Shown here: in pieces, positions 17,427 through 25,025 of the stretch | How the letters are laid out: every line of letters starts with the position of its first letter | How positions within the stretch are numbered: position 1 is the stretch's first letter | Source: RCIO01 sp035555795 | Lineage (GTDB): Bacteria; Pseudomonadota; Alphaproteobacteria; Rhizobiales; Rhizobiaceae | Length of the DNA stretch: 64,000 nt | Reading direction: 5' to 3' | Assembly: GCA_035555795.1 (NCBI GenBank) | Contig: DATMGE010000077.1 | Span: forward strand, 23,045-87,044 | Translations under genes and position numbers: made by a program | Notes under the pieces: model-generated | What the model was told of the DNA's origin: nothing | The model's input: only the letters and a program-made list of their open reading frames with translations | Databases searched by the model: none

Positions 17427-18388
17427 AGAAGCGCTACGCCGCAGCCATCAACGAGGCGCTGCATGAGGAGATGGAACGCGACGAGCGCGTGATCCTGTTC
17501 GGCGAGGATGTCGAGGCGTCGATGTTCGGCGATACAGCCGGGCTGCTTGACCGGTTCGGCCGCAGGCGCGTGCGCAACACGCCGATCAGCGAGCAGACGC
17601 TGGCCGGCATGGCGGTGGGAGCTGCAGCCGCAGGCTACCGTCCGGTGCTGCACCTGATGTTCGGCAATTTCGTCTATACGGCGATGGACGCCATCGGCAA
17701 CCAGATGGCGCGCATAAGGCTGATGACCGGCGGCCAGATGACCCTGCCGCTCACCGTCATCGCGGTCTATGGCGGTGGGCGCTCGTCGGCCGCGCAGCAT
17801 TCCGATGCGCCGCATCCGGTGCTGATGAATCTCGGTGGCATCAATGTCGCCATGCCGGCCAATCCGGCCGACGGCAAGGGGCTGCTCAAAGCGGCAATCC
17901 GCGACGACAATCCCTGCTTCTTCCTGGAGGCGGGTGGGCGCGGGGCGGAAATGGGCGAGGTGCCGGACGGCGAGCACATCGTGCCTTTCGGCGCGGCATC
18001 CGTGCTGCGTGAGGGCAAGGACGCGACGCTGGTCGCCATCGGCACGATGGTGAAGCATGCGCGCGTGGCCGCCGACAATCTCGCCGCCGCCGGTATCGAG
18101 GTGGACCTGATCGACCCGCGCACCATGGTGCCGCTCGACTATGCGACGATCCTCGCTTCAGTGGAGAAAACCGGTCGCCTCGTCGTGGTGGACGAGGCGC
18201 GCGACAGCTGCAGCGCCGCCTCGCAGATCTGCGCGGTGGTTGCTGGGCAGGCCTTCTCCGCGCTGAAGGCGGGGCCGGCGCGGGTGACTGTTCCGGACGT
18301 ATCGCTGCCCTATGCGCCAGTGGCGGAAAAGTCGTTGATCCCCAATCCCCAGCGGATCGAAGCACGCGTGCGTGCCCTTATCGGTTGA
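17423..18388 (+). CDS. 2-oxoacid/acetoin dehydrogenase E1 beta subunit
   Basis: The 321-residue transketolase-like beta subunit: FGEDVEASMFGDTAGL and RVRNTPISEQTLAGMAVGAA at the N-terminus, a central pyrimidine-binding fold (GGRSSAAQHSDAPHPVLM), and the transketolase C-terminal domain (VDLIDPRTMVPLDYATI...). It forms the heterotetrameric E1 with the upstream alpha subunit, to which it is coupled by a 4-bp overlap. The start is fixed by that overlap. Similar to acetoin and pyruvate dehydrogenase beta chains; the exact substrate cannot be read from sequence. Confidence 0.9.
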   Translation: MKKRYAAAINEALHEEMERDERVILFGEDVEASMFGDTAGLLDRFGRRRVRNTPISEQTLAGMAVGAAAAGYRPVLHLMFGNFVYTAMDAIGNQMARIRLMTGGQMTLPLTVIAVYGGGRSSAAQHSDAPHPVLMNLGGINVAMPANPADGKGLLKAAIRDDNPCFFLEAGGRGAEMGEVPDGEHIVPFGAASVLREGKDATLVAIGTMVKHARVAADNLAAAGIEVDLIDPRTMVPLDYATILASVEKTGRLVVVDEARDSCSAASQICAVVAGQAFSALKAGPARVTVPDVSLPYAPVAEKSLIPNPQRIEARVRALIG

Positions 18389-18399
18389 GGCAGAAGAAT

Positions 18400-18639
18400 A
18401 TGAAGATGACGCTCAAACTCGGCCGCTATGGCATGCAGATGGAAGAGGCCACTATCGTGAAGTGGCGCAAGCAACCGGGCGACGATATCGCGCCGGGCGA
18501 CATTCTTTACGAGATCGAGACCGAGAAGGTGACGCAGGAGGTCGAAGCGCCGGGCGCAGGCCGCTTCATCGAGGCGCTGGTGCCGGAAGGCGAGAACGCG
18601 CAGGTCGGGCAGGCGGTCTGCGTGGTGGAGACCGTCTGA
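18400..18639 (+). CDS. Free-standing lipoyl (biotinyl-lipoyl) domain protein
   Basis: A 79-residue single lipoyl domain: GRYGMQMEEATIVKWRKQPG, then the lipoylation hairpin EIETEKVTQE with the modified Lys43, ending ENAQVGQAVCVVETV. The swinging lipoyl arm would accept the acyl group from the E1 pair encoded just upstream. The subunit-binding and acyltransferase domains of a full E2 are missing. The ATG at 18400 has GAGG 9 nt upstream; a TTG at 18385 is a weaker alternative. It is followed after 1 bp by the VOC gene, so it is part of the operon. Confidence 0.85.
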   Translation: MKMTLKLGRYGMQMEEATIVKWRKQPGDDIAPGDILYEIETEKVTQEVEAPGAGRFIEALVPEGENAQVGQAVCVVETV

Positions 18640-18640
18640 C

Positions 18641-19084
18641 ATGACACGTGCCACCGGCTACTGGCATACGGGCGTGACGGTGCGGGATGCCGCACGTTTT
18701 GCGGCCTATCTGCACGAGGTGCTGGGTCTGGAGATCGCCGAACCGGTGACGCTGGCCGAAGCCACTGCCGCGACGGTGACCGGCATCGACAATGCCGGCA
18801 TCAAGGCGACTTTCGCGCGCGGGCCCGGCGTGACGATCGAACTGCTCGAATATGCGAGCAGCCCGGACACGGCCGCGATGACGCCGCCCGACGGCATTGG
18901 CGGCATGCATCTGGCCTTCATGGTCGATGATCTCGACGCGGTGCTGGCTGCCGGCGCGCCCTGGGGCCGCAGGCTGGTCGGCGGCATCTTCACCGCGACC
19001 ACGGGGCCGAGGACCGGCTGGCGCATCTGCTACACGACCGACGACGACGGCATCCTGATGGAATTTGCGCAGGCGGCGCCCTGA
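18641..19084 (+). CDS. VOC-family (glyoxalase/bleomycin-resistance fold) protein
   Basis: A 147-residue protein made of two beta-alpha-beta-beta-beta units: WHTGVTVRDAARFAAYLHEVLGL at the start and GGMHLAFMVDDLDAVLAAG in the middle, with metal-ligand candidates His9, Glu (VTIELLEYA), His (GGMHLAF) and Glu (ILMEFA). VOC enzymes include glyoxalase I, epimerases and dioxygenases. As the last enzyme gene of the E1-lipoyl operon it may act on the same keto compound or on its toxic by-product; this is inference only. Confidence 0.85.
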   Translation: MTRATGYWHTGVTVRDAARFAAYLHEVLGLEIAEPVTLAEATAATVTGIDNAGIKATFARGPGVTIELLEYASSPDTAAMTPPDGIGGMHLAFMVDDLDAVLAAGAPWGRRLVGGIFTATTGPRTGWRICYTTDDDGILMEFAQAAP

Positions 19085-19131
19085 CTGGCCTTCCGCATTT
19101 CTCGCCTATCTATGATGGAGAGGAGACGGAG

Positions 19132-19281
19132 ATGCGAAACAGGGAGATCGCGGTCGGCATCGCTGTGGGAACCGCAATAGGCGCATCGATAGGCACGGCC
19201 ATGGGCGATATCGGGATCGGTGTCGGCGTCGGGCTGGCGCTGGGCCTTGCGCTCGGCTCGGCATGGAAGCAGTGGGGCTGA
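19132..19281 (+). CDS. Small hydrophobic glycine-zipper-like protein (49 aa)
   Basis: A 49-codon frame begins MRNREIAVGIAVG and consists almost wholly of Gly/Ala/Ile/Val in G-x3-G spacing (GTAIGASIG, GVGVGLALGLALG), ending KQWG. The GGAGAGGAGACGGAG stretch before the ATG is a strong ribosome site. It would form one long or two short membrane helices. It lies 47 bp after the VOC gene, so it may be the last cistron of that operon. It ends just short of the terminator of the sRNA on the opposite strand. Function unknown. Confidence 0.6.
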   Translation: MRNREIAVGIAVGTAIGASIGTAMGDIGIGVGVGLALGLALGSAWKQWG

Positions 19282-19286
19282 ACCGC

Positions 19287-19404
19287 CAAAAACGAAAGCC
19301 CGCCGCGGGAGGAGGTGCGGCGGGCTCGATTCGATCGCGGCGCGGGAGGAGGATGCACCGCTCTCTATGCCGGCGTCACATCCGGGAGGAGTAGATGGCC
19401 GACT
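19287..19404 (-). ncRNA. Alpha-r14 / NfeR1-like anti-Shine-Dalgarno small RNA
   Basis: Read on the minus strand this ~118-nt region carries three anti-Shine-Dalgarno motifs: CTCCTCCC (19384-19391), CCTCCTCCC (19344-19352) and CCTCCTCCC (19307-19315). The last lies in the loop of a perfect 10-bp stem (19297-19306 with 19317-19326) followed by TTCGTTTTT, which is an intrinsic terminator. The length, three loops and 3' hairpin match the alpha-r14 family of rhizobial trans-acting sRNAs (NfeR1 in Sinorhizobium meliloti); the related CcsR/cuckoo RNAs share the CCUCCUCCC loops. Such RNAs pair with ribosome sites of many transporter messages. A matching promoter lies directly upstream. Confidence 0.85.
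19297..19326 (-). terminator. Rho-independent terminator of the sRNA (carries third anti-SD loop)
   Basis: A perfect stem AGCCCGCCGC / GCGGCGGGCT encloses the loop ACCTCCTCCC and is followed on the minus strand by TTCGTTTTT. The anti-SD motif in the terminator loop is a family trait. Confidence 0.8.
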
Positions 19405-19410
19405 GGCGTT

Positions 19411-19438
19411 AGATAGTCAGTGATCTCCGGAGCACAAG
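19411..19438 (-). promoter_or_regulatory. Promoter of the alpha-r14-like sRNA
   Basis: On the minus strand CTTGTG (19438-19433), a 16-bp spacer and CTATCT (19416-19411) resemble the alphaproteobacterial CTTGAC-N17-CTATAT promoter. The expected start, about 19404, gives a ~118-nt RNA ending in the T-run at 19292-19288. Confidence 0.65.
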
Positions 19439-19633
19439 ACGCTAATCCGCGCGGTCCGCAAAAATCGGATTGACGCAGGGATAGCTGCCGGCTTGCGGGC
19501 GAAAATTCCGGGCATTCGCTGGCTCACAGCATTTCATTGCTGGCTCTTGCGGACATGCCGGCGGAAGATGTTTGCAGATCGGGTCGGCCGGCCACAGGCC
19601 GTGGTTCCTCAAGGCGACCAGATGGAGCAGACG

Positions 19634-21238
19634 ATGACCCATATTCCGCTTTCACGGCGCACGATCCTGAAGGGAACGGCGCTTCTGTTGGCAACGACAG
19701 CTTTGTCGCGCGCGCAGGCGCAGGGCGGCGGAAGGCGGCTGATCGTTGCCGCCGATTCCGAGCCGCGCAATCTCAATCCGGCAATCGTCGCCAGCAATGG
19801 TGTGTTCTTCGTCGCCTCGAAGGTGATCGAGCCGCTGGCGGAAGCCTCCTTCGAGGGCGAGGACGGGCTGGCGCCGCGCCTCGCCCTTTCCTGGGAAGGC
19901 TCGCAGGACGGCCTGTCCGCCACCTTCAGGCTGCGCGAGGGCGTGACCTGGCACGACGGCAAGCCCTTCACCTCGGCGGATGTCGCCTTTTCGGCGCTGA
20001 AGGTCTGGAAGCCGCTGCAGAATCTCGGCCGGCTGGTCTTCGCCAATCTGGAGGCGGTGGACACGCCCGACGACCACACGGCCGTCTTCCGCTTCTCCAA
20101 GCCGACGCCGTTCCAGCTTATCCGCAACGCGCTGCCGGTCGTCTCCAGCGTGGTGGCGAAGCATGTTTTCGAGAACGAGGCGGATATCGCGGCGAGCCCG
20201 GCCAACAACAAGCTCGTCGGCACGGGTCCGTTCAAATTCGCCGAGCACCGGCCGGGCGAATATTACCGGCTGGAGCGCAATGCGGATTACTGGGGCGAGG
20301 GCGAGGCGAAGCTGGACGAGATCGTCTATCGCGTGCTGCCCGACCGGGCGGCGGCGGCCGGCGCGCTGGAAGCGGGCGAGATCCATCTCGCGGCCTTCAG
20401 CCAGGTTCCGCTGACCGACCTCGACCGCATTTCGAAAGTTGACGGGATCGCCGTCTATTCGAAGGGCTATGAGGCGCTGACCTACCAGCTTGTGGTGGAG
20501 ATCAACCACCGCCGCAAGGAACTAGCCGACCTCAAGGTGCGTCAGGCGATCGCCCATGCCATCGACAAGGATTTCGTCGTGCGCACGATCTTCCTCGGTT
20601 ATGCCGCTGCCTCGACCGGCATCGTGCCGAAGAACGCGCCTGAGTTCTACAATCCGGACGTGCCCGTCTATGGGTTCGACGTGGCGAAGGCCAATGCGCT
20701 GCTCGATGAGGGCGGCTATGCGCGGGGCGCCAACGGGGTGCGTTTTGCGCTCAAGCTGCTGCCCGCGCCCTATTTCACCGAGACCCGCCAGTTCGGCGAC
20801 TATCTGCGGCAGGCGCTTGCCGCGGTCGGCATCGACGCCACGGTCGTCAACAACGACTCGGCAGCACACCAGAAGGCGGTCTATACTGACCATGATTTCG
20901 ATCTTGCCGTCGCGCCGCCGGTGTTTCGCGGCGATCCCGCGATCTCCACCACCATCCTCGTCAGGGGCGGCACGCCGGCCGGCGTGCCCTTCTCCAACCA
21001 GGGCGGCTACGCGAACCCTCAGATCGACGCGCTGATCGACAAGGCCAACGAGACTGTGGACATTGCGACGCGCACCGAGCTTTTCAAGCAGTTCCAGCGC
21101 AAGGTGGCTGAAGACCTGCCCCTCATCAACGTGGCGGAATGGGGCTTCATCACGGTTGCCAGCACGGCAGTGAAGAACGTTTCGAACAACCCGCGCTGGG
21201 CGGTTTCTAACTGGGCCGATACCGAGCTGGAATCGTGA
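19634..21238 (+). CDS. Oligopeptide-type ABC transporter substrate-binding protein (Tat-exported)
   Basis: The 534-residue family-5 solute-binding protein captures peptides or related ligands in the periplasm. The N-terminus MTHIPLSRRTILKGTALLL is a twin-arginine (SRRTILKG) signal with cleavage near AQAQ. Core motifs include LRLREGVTWHDGKPFTSADV-type sequence, FKFAEHRPGEYYRLERN, DLKVRQAIAHAIDKD and the C-terminal ADTELES. The ATG at 19634 has GGAG 6 nt upstream; one at 19622 is also possible. It leads the operon SBP - permease - permease - ATPase - ATPase. The leader faces the sRNA gene. Substrate class could be peptide, opine or nickel; not resolved. Confidence 0.9.
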   Translation: MTHIPLSRRTILKGTALLLATTALSRAQAQGGGRRLIVAADSEPRNLNPAIVASNGVFFVASKVIEPLAEASFEGEDGLAPRLALSWEGSQDGLSATFRLREGVTWHDGKPFTSADVAFSALKVWKPLQNLGRLVFANLEAVDTPDDHTAVFRFSKPTPFQLIRNALPVVSSVVAKHVFENEADIAASPANNKLVGTGPFKFAEHRPGEYYRLERNADYWGEGEAKLDEIVYRVLPDRAAAAGALEAGEIHLAAFSQVPLTDLDRISKVDGIAVYSKGYEALTYQLVVEINHRRKELADLKVRQAIAHAIDKDFVVRTIFLGYAAASTGIVPKNAPEFYNPDVPVYGFDVAKANALLDEGGYARGANGVRFALKLLPAPYFTETRQFGDYLRQALAAVGIDATVVNNDSAAHQKAVYTDHDFDLAVAPPVFRGDPAISTTILVRGGTPAGVPFSNQGGYANPQIDALIDKANETVDIATRTELFKQFQRKVAEDLPLINVAEWGFITVASTAVKNVSNNPRWAVSNWADTELES

Positions 21239-21300
21239 TAGGCTGGCGGAAACGCCTCTAAATTATTCCGGTTTGAACCGCCCACCGTCGCGCATGAAAC

Positions 21301-21393
21301 ACCTCCACCCTTACCCTCCCCACAAGGGGGAGGGGGTCGTCAGCCTCTCAGAATCCCCCTCCCCCTTGTGGGGAGGGGTGAGGGGTGGGGGTC
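21301..21393. repeat. RIME-like inverted repeat between binding-protein and permease genes
   Basis: The left arm ACCTCCACCC...CCCTCCCCACAAGGGGG (21301-21336) and the right arm CCCCCTTGTGGGGAGGGG...GGGGTGGGGGT (21360-21393) are reverse complements with few mismatches. It lies in the 186-bp spacer after the first cistron, where a stable hairpin would favour high relative levels of the binding-protein message. Confidence 0.7.
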
Positions 21394-21424
21394 TACGACG
21401 CGGCCGATTCCACCAGAAGCGTAA

Positions 21425-22435
21425 ATGCTCCGGGCATCCCGCATGAACCGTGCCTTCCGCCTTCTCGGGCGCCGAGCGATCAGCAGCATTCCGGTGCTGC
21501 TGATCGTCGTCGTGGGCGCCTTCCTGCTGCTGGAAGCCGCGCCGGGCGATGCGGTAGATGCCTATCTCCTGTCGATCGGCGGTGGCGATCCGGCGCTGGT
21601 GCAGGCGCTGCGCGAAAGCTACGGACTCGACCAGTCGCTGCCGGCGCGGCTATCGCTCTATCTTTCGGCCCTAGCGCGGCTCGATCTCGGATGGTCGGTG
21701 ACCTTCGGCCGGCCGATCCTCGACCTGATCCTGGAGCGCCTGCCGAACACGCTGTGGCTGATGGGCAGCGCGGTGGCGCTGGCTTTCACCCTGGGCTCTG
21801 CGCTCGGCATCATCGCCGGCGCGCGGCCGGGAAGCGTGCGTGACCGGCTGCTTTCGACCGGCTCCCTGGCGCTCTATGCAGTGCCGAGCTTCTGGCTCGG
21901 GCTGGTGCTGATCCTTGTCTTCGCGGTGCAGTTGCGCTGGTTCCCGACCTCCGGCATCGCGACTATCGCCTCGGGCAAGCAGGGCATCGCCCGCGCCATC
22001 GACATCGCGCATCACCTCGTCCTGCCGGTCTGCTCGCTGGGCTTCATCTATCTGGCGCTGTTCCTGCGCATGACGCGCGCCGGCATGGCCGAGGCGTGGC
22101 GGCAGGACTATGCGCTGGCAGCGCGCGCGAAAGGGCTGGCAAGGCGGCGGATCGTGCTGCGCCATGTGGCGCGCAACGCGCTGCTGCCGCTCGTCACCAT
22201 GCTCGGGCTCCAAGCCGCCTCCATGCTGGGCGGCAGCGTCGTGGTGGAGAGCGTGTTCGCGGTGCCTGGCTTTGGCCGGCTGGCGCAGGAGGCGGTCGCG
22301 GGGCGCGACGCGCCGCTCTTGACCGGCATCATCCTCGTCAGCGCCGTCATCGTCATCCTCATCAATCTCGCCGTCGACATCGCCTATGGCATCCTCGACC
22401 CGCGCGTCGGCGCGTCGGAAGGGAGGGCGGCATGA
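21425..22435 (+). CDS. Oligopeptide-type ABC transporter permease (DppB/OppB family)
   Basis: A 336-residue inner-membrane permease with an N-terminal membrane helix (ISSIPVLLIVVVGAFLLLEA), a large periplasmic loop and five further helices. The EAA cytoplasmic loop that contacts the ATPases is visible (AARAKGLARRRIVLRHVARNALLP). The start is uncertain between 21425 and an internal ATG at 21443; neither has a clear ribosome site. Its stop overlaps the next permease start by 4 bp (ATGA). Confidence 0.9.
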   Translation: MLRASRMNRAFRLLGRRAISSIPVLLIVVVGAFLLLEAAPGDAVDAYLLSIGGGDPALVQALRESYGLDQSLPARLSLYLSALARLDLGWSVTFGRPILDLILERLPNTLWLMGSAVALAFTLGSALGIIAGARPGSVRDRLLSTGSLALYAVPSFWLGLVLILVFAVQLRWFPTSGIATIASGKQGIARAIDIAHHLVLPVCSLGFIYLALFLRMTRAGMAEAWRQDYALAARAKGLARRRIVLRHVARNALLPLVTMLGLQAASMLGGSVVVESVFAVPGFGRLAQEAVAGRDAPLLTGIILVSAVIVILINLAVDIAYGILDPRVGASEGRAA

Positions 22436-23262
22436 GCCTGCTGCGCCGGCTGTCGCGCTCGCCGGAAGGCCTGGCCGGGCTGATCCTGCTTGGCCTGCTG
22501 GTGCTCGCGGCGCTTCTGGCACCGGTGCTGTTTCCCGACGATCCGCTGTCGATCGCCGGCCCGGCGCTGCTGCGGCCCTTCGCCGATCCGGCCTTTCCGC
22601 TGGGCACCGACCGGCTCGGCCGCGACGTATTGGCCGGCCTGTTCCATGGCGCGCGGGCGTCGCTCGCCGTCGGCCTCGCCGCCGCCGCTGTCGCGCTCGT
22701 TGCCGGCGCGATCGTCGGCACGCTGGCTGGCTTTGCCGGCGGGCTGGTGGACGAGACGCTGATGCGCGTGGTGGATGCGTTCCAGACCGTGCCCGGCTTC
22801 CTGCTGGCGCTCGCCTTCGTCAGCGTGACCGGCGCGTCACTGCCGGTGGTCATCTTTGCCATCGCGCTGGGCGCATGGACGGGGCCGGCGCGGCTGGCTC
22901 GTGCAGAGGTGCTGTCGATCCGCGAGCGTGACTATGTCGCCGCAGCGCGCGTCATAGGCATGCGGCCGCTGGAGATCGCGCTGCGGGAGGTGCTGCCCAA
23001 CGCCCTGCCGCCGGTGCTGGCGCTTTCGGCGGTGATAGTCGCCAATGCGGTGCTGATCGAATCCGCGCTCTCCTTCCTCGGTTTGGGAGATCCCAACATC
23101 GTCACCTGGGGTTCGATGATCGCGGAAGGGCGCAACGTGCTGCGCACCGCACCTTTCCTGTCCATCGTGCCAGGCCTCGGCCTCGTCGCCACCGTGCTCG
23201 GCGTCTATCTCCTCGCGGAGGGACTTTCGGACGCGCTGGCGCGCAGGAAGTCGCGGGCATGA
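22432..23262 (+). CDS. Oligopeptide-type ABC transporter permease (DppC/OppC family)
   Basis: A 276-residue second permease subunit: N-terminal helix GLAGLILLGLLVLAALLAPVLF, the DppC hallmark FPLGTDRLGRDVLAGLFHGARASL, and the EAA loop AARVIGMRPLEIALREVLPNALPP. It forms the transmembrane channel with the preceding subunit. It is coupled to its neighbours by 4-bp overlaps on both sides; GGGAGGGCGGC precedes the ATG. Confidence 0.92.
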   Translation: MSLLRRLSRSPEGLAGLILLGLLVLAALLAPVLFPDDPLSIAGPALLRPFADPAFPLGTDRLGRDVLAGLFHGARASLAVGLAAAAVALVAGAIVGTLAGFAGGLVDETLMRVVDAFQTVPGFLLALAFVSVTGASLPVVIFAIALGAWTGPARLARAEVLSIRERDYVAAARVIGMRPLEIALREVLPNALPPVLALSAVIVANAVLIESALSFLGLGDPNIVTWGSMIAEGRNVLRTAPFLSIVPGLGLVATVLGVYLLAEGLSDALARRKSRA

Positions 23263-24038
23263 GTGGCAGGCTGGCTACCCTTCGCGGCCTCGGCGTCACC
23301 TATGGCGCGGGGCCGGCCGCGCTGTCGGATATCGATCTCGCCATTGCCGCGGGCGAGCGGCTTGCCGTGATCGGCGAGAGCGGGTCAGGCAAGAGCACGC
23401 TGGCGCTGGCGCTGGCCGGCCTGCTGCCCGACAATGTACGGATGATGGGCAGCATCGCATGGGAGGGCGAGGTGAAGCCCGTTCCGGGCCGTGATATCGG
23501 CTTCGTCTTCCAGGATGCCGGCGCGAGCCTCAATCCGGTGTTGCAGGTCGGCGAACAGGTGGCCGAGGTGGCGCAGAGGCATCTCGGCCTGAACTGGCGG
23601 GAGGCATATGCTTATGCGCGCGACCTGCTGACGCAGGTGCAGATCCCCGCGCCCGACACCGTATTGAACGCCTATGCGCACCAGCTTTCCGGCGGCCAGC
23701 GCCAGCGCGTGGCGATCGCGGCGGCCATCGCGGCGCGGCCGCGCCTGCTGATCGCCGACGAGCCGACGAGCGCGCTCGACACCATCGTGCAGAGCGAGAT
23801 CGTCGCGCTTCTCGAACGGCTGGTGCGGGAGGCCGGCATGACGCTGGTCTTCATCAGCCACGACATCGCGCTCGTCTCCGGCTTTGCCGAGCGCATCGCC
23901 GTGCTGCATCAGGCGCGGCTGGTCGAGGCGGGGCTAACGGCGGATGTGCTGCGTTCGCCAAGGGAAGCCTATACGGCGCGCCTTATCACCAGCCATATCG
24001 GCCTCGATACGCCGCGTCTGGTCGGAGCCCCGGCATGA
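23259..24038 (+). CDS. Oligopeptide-type ABC transporter ATP-binding protein (DppD-like)
   Basis: A 259-residue ATPase with Walker A GESGSGKST, Q-loop FVFQDAG, the signature LSGGQRQRVAIA, Walker B LLIADEPTSALD and the switch His in FISHD. It is shorter than usual DppD because the C-terminal oligopeptide-transporter region is trimmed. It pairs with the following ATPase as a heterodimer energising the importer. Overlaps of 4 bp on both sides show tight coupling. Confidence 0.92.
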   Translation: MSGRLATLRGLGVTYGAGPAALSDIDLAIAAGERLAVIGESGSGKSTLALALAGLLPDNVRMMGSIAWEGEVKPVPGRDIGFVFQDAGASLNPVLQVGEQVAEVAQRHLGLNWREAYAYARDLLTQVQIPAPDTVLNAYAHQLSGGQRQRVAIAAAIAARPRLLIADEPTSALDTIVQSEIVALLERLVREAGMTLVFISHDIALVSGFAERIAVLHQARLVEAGLTADVLRSPREAYTARLITSHIGLDTPRLVGAPA

Positions 24039-24826
24039 CGGCGCTGCTACGCACCACCGGCCTGTCGAAGACCTTTTCAAGCGGTGGCCGGCGCGTCACC
24101 GCGCTTGACGATGTTTCGCTCACGCTGGAAGCCGGCGAGACGCTGGGCCTCGTCGGTCCCTCGGGGAGTGGAAAGTCGACGCTGGCGCGCGTGCTTTTGC
24201 GGCTCACCGAGCCCGACGCAGGCCGCATCGACTTCGCGGGTACGGACTTCACGGCGCTCCGGGGCGAGGCGCTGCGGCGGATACGCAGGCGCATCCAGAT
24301 GGTGTTTCAGGACCCGCTCGCCGCCTTCAACCCGCGTGCGACGGTGGCCGATGCGCTGGGCGATCCGCTGCGCGTGCATGGCCTTGCCGGCCGGCGCGAG
24401 CGACCGGCTGAAGTCGCCCGCCTGCTCGGCCGGGTCGGCCTGGCGCAAGATCTCGCCGCACGGCCGATCCACGAAATCTCCGGCGGCCAGCGCCAGCGTG
24501 TGGCAATCGCCCGCGCGCTGGCGACCGGACCGGAGCTGATCGTGCTGGATGAGGCGGTTTCCGCGCTCGACGTGACGGTGCGAGGGCAGATCCTCGACCT
24601 GCTGGTTTCGCTCCAGCGGCAGGACGGCATCGCCTATGTCTTCATTTCGCACGACCTTGCCGTGGTGCGCGCCGTCTCGCACCGCATCGCGGTGATGGAT
24701 CAGGGACGGATCGTCGAGCAGGGTCCGGTACAATCCGTGGTCGAAAATCCGCAATCGGCGACCGCGCGTGCGCTTGTCGCGGCGGTTCCGCGCCTCATGA
24801 GGCAGGTGGGGGAAGATCGCGATTGA
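24035..24826 (+). CDS. Oligopeptide-type ABC transporter ATP-binding protein (DppF-like)
   Basis: A 263-residue second ATPase: Walker A GPSGSGKST, Q-loop VFQDPLAAFNPR, signature ISGGQRQRVAIARAL, Walker B LIVLDEAVSALD (Ala replaces the common Pro after Glu), and switch His FISHDLAVV. It is the last gene of the five-gene importer operon, overlapping its partner by 4 bp. Confidence 0.92.
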   Translation: MTALLRTTGLSKTFSSGGRRVTALDDVSLTLEAGETLGLVGPSGSGKSTLARVLLRLTEPDAGRIDFAGTDFTALRGEALRRIRRRIQMVFQDPLAAFNPRATVADALGDPLRVHGLAGRRERPAEVARLLGRVGLAQDLAARPIHEISGGQRQRVAIARALATGPELIVLDEAVSALDVTVRGQILDLLVSLQRQDGIAYVFISHDLAVVRAVSHRIAVMDQGRIVEQGPVQSVVENPQSATARALVAAVPRLMRQVGEDRD

Positions 24827-24853
24827 GCCAGAAAATATACGGTTAGTCGATTC

Positions 24854-24863
24854 TTGTATACAA
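24854..24863. promoter_or_regulatory. Short palindrome in the 199-bp spacer before the flavoprotein gene
   Basis: TTGTATACAA is a perfect 10-bp palindrome, the kind of site bound by GntR/FadR-type repressors. It lies 163 bp before the start of the flavoprotein gene. No matching regulator gene adjoins it, so it is only a candidate. Nothing else is recognised in the spacer. Confidence 0.2.
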
Positions 24864-25025
24864 AGAGTATCGACAGATCGGTCCGTTTGGACTAGTCCTT
24901 CGACCGTGCCGGAGGCGGAGGAGATGATCTTGACAAGGGCAGAGTTGCGCCTTGCAAGTTCCGCCATGGCGGTTTCGGCTGCAGATTCCCGCCTGCGGGC
25001 GGACATCGGAACGGGAGCAGAGTGA

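Noticed and set aside
19297..19326. Terminator of the VOC/49-aa operon on the plus strand
   Set aside because: The T-run lies on the minus-strand side and the loops carry anti-SD motifs in minus orientation, so the hairpin belongs to the sRNA.
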